This document shows, one piece after another, positions 5,808 through 11,358 of a stretch of DNA of 11,889 bases. The notes beneath the pieces were generated by a model. The model was not told where the DNA came from and did not search any database. It saw only the letters and a list, made by a program, of their open reading frames with translations. Origin of the DNA: a bacterium. GTDB taxonomy: Bacteria > Chloroflexota > Dehalococcoidia > Tepidiformales > Tepidiformaceae. The position numbers and the translations under genes were made by a program. Where the stretch lies: NCBI GenBank assembly GCA_945861295.1, contig CAMAUF010000029.1, forward strand, positions 1 to 11,889, written 5' to 3'. The stretch's first letter is position 1; every line of letters starts with the position of its first letter.

Positions 5808-6917
5808 TCAGCGCTCGCGCTGCGTGGAGCTCTCGGCCCGCCCTTCGATCGTCCCACCGCCGATGACGTCTTCGCCATCGTAGAACGCGATCGTTTGGCC
5901 GGGCGTCAGGGCGCGCTGGCGCTTCGCGAAGCGCACCGTCCCGCTCTCGCCACCGATGGCTACGAGCGTCGCCTGCGCCGGTTCGGCCTTGTAGCGCGCC
6001 TTCGCCTGCATCGCCGTGCCGACCACAGGCGCCGTCCCGGAGACCCAGCGGGCCGACGAAAACGCCGCCATGTCGCTGAAGAGGTCCTCTTCCGGCCCGA
6101 TCGTGACGATGTTTCTGGTGGCGTCGATGCCGGTGACGTAGCGTGGCTCGCCAACGGCGATGCCGAGGCCCTTGCGCTGGCCGATCGTGTAGGCGGTCAC
6201 GCCCCGGTGCTCGCCCACGGCCGCCCCCGTCTCATCGCGCAGTTCGCCGGGAGGGGCCGTCACGCGGCTTTCGACGAACGCCCGGTAGTCGTTCCCGGGT
6301 ACGAAGCAGATCTCGACGCTGTCCGGCTTGTCGGCGACCTCGAGCCCGAGACGGGCCGCTTCCTTCCGGATATCCGCCTTCGAGTACCACCCGACCGGGA
6401 GCAGCAGCCGCGCGAGCTGCTCTTGCTGCAGCATCGAAAGGACGTACGACTGGTCCTTCGAGAGGTCCGTCGCCCGCAGCAGGCGATGACGGCCCTGGAG
6501 GGCGTCGTCGTGGATGACGCGGGCGTAGTGTCCCGTCGCGACGAAGTCGGCCTCGAAGGTCGGCAGCCGGTCGAGCAGCGCCCGGTATTTGATGTGCTCG
6601 TTGCAGCGCACGCACGGGTTCGGCGTCCGCCCGGCGGCGTACTCCGCCACGAAGTTGTCGACGACGGTGGCGCGGAACTCTTCCTCGAAGTTCATCACGT
6701 AGTGCCGGATCCCGAGCTGCCCGGCAACGCGCCGCGCGTCATCGGTGTCCTCGACGCTGCAACACTGCTGGTGGCCCGCGAGTTCTTCCGGCCGGGCTTC
6801 GGTCCACAGCCGCATGGTGACGCCGATCACTTCGTACCCAGCCTCGACGAGGAGGGCAGCGGCGACAGCGCTATCGACCCCGCCGGACATCCCGACAACC
6901 ACGCGCTGGCTCGTCAT
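5808..6917 (-). CDS. mnmA: tRNA-specific 2-thiouridylase MnmA
   Basis: MnmA makes 2-thiouridine at wobble position 34 of Lys, Glu and Gln tRNAs, using ATP to activate the base and a persulfide sulfur. The 369-residue product has the ATP PP-loop SGGVDS at 11-16. Catalytic Cys102 lies in RTPNPCVRCN, and the persulfide Cys204 is in DSVEICFV. The ATP/tRNA segment SKDQSYVL is at 153-160, TIGQRKGLGI follows, and the C-terminal beta-barrel ends near the stop. Start ATG 6917 gives the usual short lead-in TSQRVVVGMSGG; GAGGAG lies 11 bases upstream. It is divergent from rsfS with a 57-base spacer, so the two promoters must be packed or overlapping. The cysteine desulfurase partner is not in the window. 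Confidence 0.97.
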   Translation of the reverse strand: MTSQRVVVGMSGGVDSAVAAALLVEAGYEVIGVTMRLWTEARPEELAGHQQCCSVEDTDDARRVAGQLGIRHYVMNFEEEFRATVVDNFVAEYAAGRTPNPCVRCNEHIKYRALLDRLPTFEADFVATGHYARVIHDDALQGRHRLLRATDLSKDQSYVLSMLQQEQLARLLLPVGWYSKADIRKEAARLGLEVADKPDSVEICFVPGNDYRAFVESRVTAPPGELRDETGAAVGEHRGVTAYTIGQRKGLGIAVGEPRYVTGIDATRNIVTIGPEEDLFSDMAAFSSARWVSGTAPVVGTAMQAKARYKAEPAQATLVAIGGESGTVRFAKRQRALTPGQTIAFYDGEDVIGGGTIEGRAESSTQRER

Positions 6918-6974
6918 CCTGTGGTAAGCTCCTCTGAGAGAGTTGCGGCGCCGCCGCACGGTTGGGGGTTCGGT

Positions 6975-7322
6975 CTGGATTCAGAATTGCTTGCTAATCG
7001 CGCCGTCGACATCCTTTCGGAGCACCTGGCGCTCGACCTCGCGCTGATCGACGTCGCGAAGGCGTCGTCGTTCACGGATTACTTCGTGATCGCGACCGTC
7101 CAGTCGCCACTCCAGTTTAACGCGCTGACCGGGTACCTCGAACAGGCCTTCCAGCCCGAGGGCCATGTCTTGCGGCGCGCCGAAGGCACGCCCGAGAGCG
7201 GCTGGGTCTTGTTAGATTTCTTCGACATCATTGTCCACCTTTTCACGGCCGAAAAGCGGGAGTATTACCGGCTCGAGGAACTTTGGGGCAAGCTGGCCCC
7301 GGTCGTCCGTTTCCTCGGGTAG
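6975..7322 (+). CDS. rsfS: Ribosome silencing factor RsfS
   Basis: RsfS (DUF143/Iojap family) binds ribosomal protein uL14 and blocks joining of the subunits when nutrients are short. The 115-residue reading shows the family course: RAVDILSEHLALDLALIDV, then SSFTDYFVIAT, the EGTPESGWVLLDFFDIIVHLF core and the C-terminal REYYRLEELW. There is no ATG in frame near the expected start. CTG 6975 gives the family-like N-terminus xDSELLANRAVDI with GGGGG six bases upstream; TTG 6987 would shorten it by four residues, and GTG 6921 would add 18 unlikely residues. The usual neighbour nadD is absent. It ends 31 bases before the convergent lipoprotein gene. Confidence 0.92.
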   Translation: MDSELLANRAVDILSEHLALDLALIDVAKASSFTDYFVIATVQSPLQFNALTGYLEQAFQPEGHVLRRAEGTPESGWVLLDFFDIIVHLFTAEKREYYRLEELWGKLAPVVRFLG

Positions 7323-7353
7323 CGGCGCGATGGCTAAGGCGCTATTGGCTTGG

Positions 7354-7884
7354 TCACGGCGTCACATCGAACGCCCAGGCGACGATTTGGCGAGGCGGTT
7401 CGGCGGCGTTACTCGGGTTCTGGACGGAGACAGCCGCCGTGTGCCGACCGACTTTCAGCCCCTCCGGAGGCGCGAAGCAGGCCCGTCCACCCGTCGGGCT
7501 CTCGCGGTTCGTGACCAGCCAGACCAGTTCCACCGTCACCTCCTTGTCGTCGACTGCCATCCGGAACCAGAGGCCCGTCTGCTCGAGGTCTTTGAAGTCG
7601 GCCTGAAAACAGACGCCTCGGGGCTTCGAAGGGTTCGGTGATTGGGTATCGAGTTGCGACAGGATCTGGCCGTTGTTCGGCGTAATCAAGGTCACGTAGC
7701 CCCCGAGCGCGGGCGACGGCCCGATTCGCGGCGTCGGCGATGCCGCTCCGGCGGGGGTTGCCGAAGCCGTGCCAGATGCTGGGGTGAGATCGGGAGGCAG
7801 CTCGTCGGCGCCGCCCCCGCACGCCGGGAGCGCGACGATGGCCGCGAGGGCTGCAACCGCCAGGGTCAAACGCCGAACAAGCAT
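7354..7884 (-). CDS. Predicted lipoprotein of unknown function
   Basis: A 176-residue exported protein. A basic start (MLVRR) and hydrophobic stretch lead to the lipobox LPAC, so Cys22 should be lipidated and the mature protein tethered to the cell surface. Residues about 23-60 are a Pro/Ala/Ser/Thr-rich linker. Residues about 61-176 look beta-rich, like an Ig-like sandwich: YVTLITPNNGQIL, a GLWFRMAVDDKEVTVELVWLV stretch and a final IVAWAFDV strand. Cys92 and Cys136 may form a disulfide. Start ATG 7884 has GGTGAG four bases upstream. No named family is recognised. It diverges from the acidic gene at 7997 across a spacer containing a 13-bp palindrome. Confidence 0.85.
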   Translation of the reverse strand: MLVRRLTLAVAALAAIVALPACGGGADELPPDLTPASGTASATPAGAASPTPRIGPSPALGGYVTLITPNNGQILSQLDTQSPNPSKPRGVCFQADFKDLEQTGLWFRMAVDDKEVTVELVWLVTNRESPTGGRACFAPPEGLKVGRHTAAVSVQNPSNAAEPPRQIVAWAFDVTP

Positions 7885-7917
7885 GGGACTCACCGTATCA
7901 TCGCGCTTTCCTGACCG

Positions 7918-7930
7918 CGATGTGACATCG
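7918..7930. promoter_or_regulatory. Operator-like 13-bp palindrome in divergent spacer
   Basis: CGATGT-G-ACATCG is a perfect dyad around a central base, located between the divergently oriented lipoprotein (start 7884) and the 7997 gene. Its position and symmetry suit a dimeric regulator; chance occurrence cannot be excluded. Confidence 0.35.
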
Positions 7931-7996
7931 TTCCCTTCCCTTTCCGGTCCTCGGTGGGCCAGGGTATGGACCACTCAGGAAAAAAAGGGGGCAGCC

Positions 7997-8347
7997 ATGG
8001 AAGGCGAGCCAATCATCGACTACGTTTCGGGCCAAGACGGGGACGCCGCCGGCGAGGCGTCGCCGGGCGAGTTCGAAGTCTTGAGCAAGAAGCACGCCGC
8101 CGTCATCGTGCGGCTCCGGGATGCGCTTGCCGCCGCCGAAGGGTTCCCGCCGGAGGCCGTGACGGGCGATGGCCTCGAGGAGATTGAGGCCAGCCTCGCC
8201 GCCGCCCGCGCCACCCGCGCGGCCGTCGAGGGGCAGCGGCGCGACGAGGACGCGGCCCGTGTCCCCGCCGGCGCGCCCGGCCGTGTTGGCGCCGCCCCGC
8301 GGTCGGCTCAAGACAAGATTCGTGTCGGCCTCGCCCGCGCGCGCTGA
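7997..8347 (+). CDS. Hypothetical acidic protein (116 aa)
   Basis: No family is recognised. The first 26 residues are acidic and likely disordered (MEGEPIIDYVSGQDGDAAGE). Residues about 27-48 form a basic-acidic helix (EVLSKKHAAVIVRLRDALAAAE) and about 58-83 a second Ala/Glu/Arg-rich helix, which could be a short helical hairpin. The tail is Gly/Ala/Pro/Arg-rich and ends in a basic stretch DKIRVGLARAR. There is no Cys, signal peptide or membrane segment. Start ATG 7997 follows a purine-rich AAAAAAGGGGGC run four bases upstream. A TATGGA box at 7965-7970 may be the -10. Codon use matches the neighbours. Function unknown. Confidence 0.65.
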   Translation: MEGEPIIDYVSGQDGDAAGEASPGEFEVLSKKHAAVIVRLRDALAAAEGFPPEAVTGDGLEEIEASLAAARATRAAVEGQRRDEDAARVPAGAPGRVGAAPRSAQDKIRVGLARAR

Positions 8348-8646
8348 ACGCCATGGTCTCGTGGGCCGGGCCGGGATGTGGGTTACGCGGTCCGCGAGTC
8401 CCATTGACGCCAAGCCGGCGCCGCGAGCCTCGCATCTGCGAGGGCGACGCTGACTGTGCGTCAGGTAATGTGCCCGAGCAGCTTCGTCCGTTACGGCTCG
8501 GGAAGCGGAAGGCGGAGGAGTGCTTGTTCCCAATCGCCATCCGACCTGGTTTGCGGCAGGAAGACGAGTTGCGTAATCGCAGCGCCGATGGGCATGGACT
8601 GAGGGACGATGATTAGCCCGGCGCTGGGACGGCCTCGCCCCCGCGG
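8348..8646. other. 299-base convergent intergenic stretch with several hairpins
   Basis: I find no credible gene here. The convergent spacer between the acidic gene and rtcB holds four stem-loops: CCTCGCA/TGCGAGG at 8428-8443, CTGAC/GTCAG at 8450-8464, CCCGAGC/GCTCGGG at 8473-8502 and TGCG/CGCA at 8570-8581. The two longest have 7-bp stems. No T-run follows any of them, and no tRNA or known riboswitch core was recognised. They may be 3'-end structures for either gene or a structured RNA. Confidence 0.4.
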
Positions 8647-9873
8647 TCACCCCTTCACGCAGACGACCTGCCGCAGGGTGTGGACGACCTCGACCAGTTC
8701 GGTCTGCGCCGCCATGACGGCGTCGATCGACTTGTACGCCATCGGCGTCTCGTCGATGACCTCGCGGTCCTTGCGGCACTCAACGCCCTCGGTAGCCGCG
8801 ATGTGGTCTTGAAGCGTGAAGCGGCGCTTCGCCTCCGTCCGGGACATGGCGCGGCCAGCGCCGTGCGAGCAGGACATGAACGACTCTGGGTTGCCCTTCC
8901 CGCGCACGATGAACGAGCGAGCGCCCATCGAACCAGGGATGATCCCGTACTCGCCGTTTCGCGCCGATACCGCGCCCTTCCGCGTGACCCAGACGTCCGC
9001 GCCGTAGTGCCGCTCGCGTTCGACGTAGTTGTGGTGGCAATTCACCGCGAATTCGTCAGCGTCGAAACGGCGCTTGATCTCCGCCCGAAAAGCGGAGAGG
9101 ACGGATCGCATCATCAGTTCCCGGTTGACCCGGGCGAAGTGCTGCGCCCAGCCGACAGCCTCCACGTAGTCGTCGAAATGCTCGGCGCCTTCGGTGAAGT
9201 AAGCGAGATCCTGATCGGGAAGCGTCCCGATGGCGGCGGCCATGTCCCGCTTGGCGAGTTCGATAAAGTAGGTCCCGACGCGGTTGCCAACCCCGCGGGA
9301 GCCGGAGTGAAGCATCGCCCAGACCCGATCCTCTTCGTCGAGGCAGACTTCGATGAAGTGATTGCCGGTCCCGAGCGTGCCGAGGTGGTTCGCGGTATTC
9401 CCCTTGGCCAGTTTCGGGTGGCGGGCGATGATCGCCTGCCAGCCGGGGTTGAGCTCGTCGCGCCAGAGTTCGCCAGTGGCGTCCGGCAGGTTGTGCCAGG
9501 CGCCGCGGTCGTTGGCGCCGCCGCCAGCAGTACGCCCGTGCGGGATGGCCGTTTCGATAGCCGTGCGGAGGTTCTTCAGCGAGTCCGGCAGGTCCTCGGC
9601 GCGCAGGCCAGTCCGGACGGCCATCATCCCGCAGCCAATGTCGACGCCCACAGCCGCCGGGATAATCGCCTTCTCCGTCGGGATGACCGAGCCGACCGTC
9701 GCGCCCATCCCCCAGTGCACATCCGGCATCACCGCGAGCCAGCGGTAGATGAACGGGAGAGAGGCGACGTTGCGGAGCTGCCGCGCGGCCGACTCTTCGA
9801 CCTCGACGCCGTTCGTCCAGGCCTTGATCGGCACGCCAGGCCCTTCGATGAGCGTGTAGGTTTGCGATTCCAT
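8647..9873 (-). CDS. rtcB: RNA-splicing ligase RtcB
   Basis: RtcB joins RNA 2',3'-cyclic phosphate or 3'-phosphate ends to 5'-hydroxyl ends using GTP and Mn2+. The 408-residue length matches the short bacterial form such as E. coli RtcB. Metal and active-site residues are visible: Cys81 in VDIGCGMMA, GTGNHFIE at 168-175, HSGSRG at 189-194, His281 in NCHHNYVE, GSMGARSFIVRG from 314, and the guanylylated His337 in SCSHGAGRAMSR. Start ATG 9873 has GGAG seven bases upstream. No archease or rtcA gene is adjacent, so partners act in trans or are not needed. A terminator-like hairpin lies in its leader with no promoter seen between them, which suggests attenuation. Confidence 0.97.
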   Translation of the reverse strand: MESQTYTLIEGPGVPIKAWTNGVEVEESAARQLRNVASLPFIYRWLAVMPDVHWGMGATVGSVIPTEKAIIPAAVGVDIGCGMMAVRTGLRAEDLPDSLKNLRTAIETAIPHGRTAGGGANDRGAWHNLPDATGELWRDELNPGWQAIIARHPKLAKGNTANHLGTLGTGNHFIEVCLDEEDRVWAMLHSGSRGVGNRVGTYFIELAKRDMAAAIGTLPDQDLAYFTEGAEHFDDYVEAVGWAQHFARVNRELMMRSVLSAFRAEIKRRFDADEFAVNCHHNYVERERHYGADVWVTRKGAVSARNGEYGIIPGSMGARSFIVRGKGNPESFMSCSHGAGRAMSRTEAKRRFTLQDHIAATEGVECRKDREVIDETPMAYKSIDAVMAAQTELVEVVHTLRQVVCVKG

Positions 9874-9916
9874 GTTAGTTCTCCATTGTCTCGGACCGGC
9901 GCTGGTGAGCGACGGC

Positions 9917-9950
9917 AAAGAAAGAGGGGCTGGTGATTGCCACCAGCCCC
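9917..9950 (-). terminator. Intrinsic-terminator-like hairpin in the rtcB leader
   Basis: On the minus strand GGGGCTGGTG pairs perfectly with CACCAGCCCC around loop GCAAT, followed directly by TCTTTCTTT. It ends 43 bases before the rtcB ATG. This is the best terminator in the window, and it sits upstream of the gene rather than after one. Confidence 0.7.
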
Positions 9951-9987
9951 TTCGGTTCCGTAGATCTCCCGGCGTCCCGGGGTCTCC

Positions 9988-10062
9988 TCAAGGGTGTGGC
10001 GAACGGCCGTCTCGCGAATCGCGCCGGTAGGATTTGGCTTGCTGGAAAACGGTCGTCTGCAT
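9988..10062 (-). other. Possible 24-codon leader peptide frame
   Basis: ATG 10062 to TGA 9988-9990 encodes a short basic peptide (start MQTTVFQQAKSYRRD). It lies upstream of the leader terminator, as a leader peptide would, but it has no ribosome site and no run of a single amino-acid codon. It may be chance. Confidence 0.15.
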
Positions 10063-10206
10063 GGTTGGTTGGTCCAACGAGATTGTGCGTGGCTGGAGCC
10101 GGGTCCCGCGCCACCCGCGGTTGTAGAAGAAACGTGACACGGGCCGCAGGGTTAACAGAGCGCGTGTGAGAGCTGCTGGCCCGTACCCCATTCCTCCCGC
10201 CTCCGC

Positions 10207-10212
10207 TACGAT
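10207..10212 (+). promoter_or_regulatory. Possible -10 box giving a leaderless ccsA message
   Basis: TACGAT fits TAnnnT and lies eight bases before ATG 10221, so transcription would begin at or next to the start codon. No Shine-Dalgarno precedes this ATG, which agrees. The -35 region is poor. Confidence 0.4.
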
Positions 10213-10220
10213 CTTCAGCA

Positions 10221-11168
10221 ATGGCAGACCTTTCTATCTACCTCTTTTGGTCTGGATTGATCGCCGCCGGGCTTTCGATCGCTGCCTACTGGGCCTTCGC
10301 GTTTGCGCCGTCACTGGGTGTCCGCGGGATGCGTGCGGCCACCTCGGCCGGGACGGTGACGGTCACGACGACGGCGTCGCTCCCGAGCGCCGGCCTCGGC
10401 CGGCTGGCCAGCACATTCGGCGGCCTGACGGCGCTGATCCTGGCCGGGGCCGTCGCGGCCCGCTGGGGCGCGGTCCACCATGCTCCGTACGCGAACCTCT
10501 ACGAATTCACGGTCGCCTTTGGGATGGCGATCGCCGTGAGCTACACGGTCTTCGAAGCTATCACCGGCCAGCGGCGGATCGGCGTCGTCGCCTGGCCGAT
10601 TGTGCTCGGCATGCTCCTGATCGCGACCCAGTTCCCCTCGGAGATCATCCCGCTGATCCCGGCCCTTCAGAATGGCCCGCTGCTCGCCATCCACGTCGCC
10701 GCGATGATGCTCAGCTACGCCGTCCTCACGGTCGCCTTCAGCTGCGCCGTTATCTATCTGGCCCAAGGCGGCGAAGGCAAGCGCCGGTTCGCCGCGCTCC
10801 CTCGAGCCGATACGGCCGGCGACCTCGCCCACCGTGCCGTGATGGTCGGCTTCCCGATGCTGGGCCTCGGGATCGCGCTCGGCGCCTGGTGGGCGAACAG
10901 CGCCTGGGGCCGCTATTGGGGCTGGGACCCGAAGGAGACGAGCGCACTCGTGACGTGGCTGAGCATTGCAGCCTACTTTCACGCGCGAGCGGGGACAGGG
11001 TCGGTCGCCGGCGCGCCCGGCATCCGCCGTATCATCCCCGCGCGCATCCGGCGCGGTTGGCGGCCCGACCCGATGTGGTGGCTGGTCGCGATGTGGGGCC
11101 TCGTCATGTTCACCTATTTCGCGGTCAACCTCTGGGTCAGCGGCCTCCACAGCTACGCGGGCGTGTGA
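10221..11168 (+). CDS. ccsA: Cytochrome c biogenesis protein of the CcsA/ResC type
   Basis: Integral membrane heme-handling protein of system II cytochrome c maturation, which with CcsB/ResB carries heme across the membrane and attaches it to apocytochrome CxxCH motifs. The 315-residue product has about eight hydrophobic segments. The heme-binding WWD motif, WWANSAWGRYWGWDPKET, is at 223-240. Family features include HAPYANLYEF from His87, His158 in LLAIHVAAMMLSYA and His310 in VSGLHSYAGV, the histidines expected to ligate heme. Residues about 35-60 form a Ser/Thr/Ala loop. The start is ATG 10221; with no ribosome site but a close -10 box it may be leaderless. The partner resB/ccsB and any apocytochrome gene are absent from the window. 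Gene naming in this family varies (ccsA, ccsB, resC). Confidence 0.94.
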   Translation: MADLSIYLFWSGLIAAGLSIAAYWAFAFAPSLGVRGMRAATSAGTVTVTTTASLPSAGLGRLASTFGGLTALILAGAVAARWGAVHHAPYANLYEFTVAFGMAIAVSYTVFEAITGQRRIGVVAWPIVLGMLLIATQFPSEIIPLIPALQNGPLLAIHVAAMMLSYAVLTVAFSCAVIYLAQGGEGKRRFAALPRADTAGDLAHRAVMVGFPMLGLGIALGAWWANSAWGRYWGWDPKETSALVTWLSIAAYFHARAGTGSVAGAPGIRRIIPARIRRGWRPDPMWWLVAMWGLVMFTYFAVNLWVSGLHSYAGV

Positions 11169-11278
11169 TGGGCACCGAATCGCGTGAGCTGGCAGCGGGC
11201 ACTGCCCCCCGTTTAACCGAACCGCGACCGGTAGGAAGCGGCTGTCGGGGCTCGTGAGGGACAGGCTCCGGATATCCG

Positions 11279-11307
11279 TTGACGCGTGAAATCGCGCGGG
11301 CTATCGT
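11279..11307 (+). promoter_or_regulatory. Sigma-70-like promoter of the cysteine-rich repeat gene
   Basis: TTGACG at 11279-11284, an exact 17-base spacer and TATCGT at 11302-11307 form the best -35/-10 pair in the window. The predicted start is near 11314, leaving a leader of about 45 bases with AGAGGAG at 11346-11352, six bases before the ATG. Confidence 0.6.
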
Positions 11308-11358
11308 CCGCGCCATCCCCGTTGTGTGCCGACGAGAGACAGCGCAGAGGAGTTTTCC

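Larger units (their letters stand above)
9874..10220. other. 347-base divergent spacer between rtcB and ccsA
   Basis: The spacer carries the rtcB leader on the minus strand, with the terminator-like hairpin at 9917-9950 and a 24-codon reading frame at 9988-10062. On the plus side it holds a possible ccsA -10 box near 10207. No tRNA, T-box or recognised riboswitch core was found; a GGGTGG on the minus strand near 10120 lacks the rest of the T-box motif. Confidence 0.5.

Noticed and set aside
5895..6920. Long plus-strand open frame running into rsfS
   Set aside because: It is antisense to mnmA, is rich in Arg/Gly/Ala/Asp without domains, and stays open only because of GC-rich codon structure. 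Only the part from about 6975 is rsfS.
8353..8616. 87-codon plus-strand frame in the hairpin-rich spacer
   Set aside because: No ribosome site, Arg/Pro/Gly-rich composition and no domain; codon use unlike neighbours.
8680..9936. 418-codon plus-strand open frame
   Set aside because: Exact antisense of rtcB, whose motifs are unmistakable; no recognisable protein character.
10050..10135. T-box or tRNA-like element in the rtcB-ccsA spacer
   Set aside because: A GGGTGG string and small stems are present, but the full T-box sequence, specifier loop and T-arm consensus are missing.
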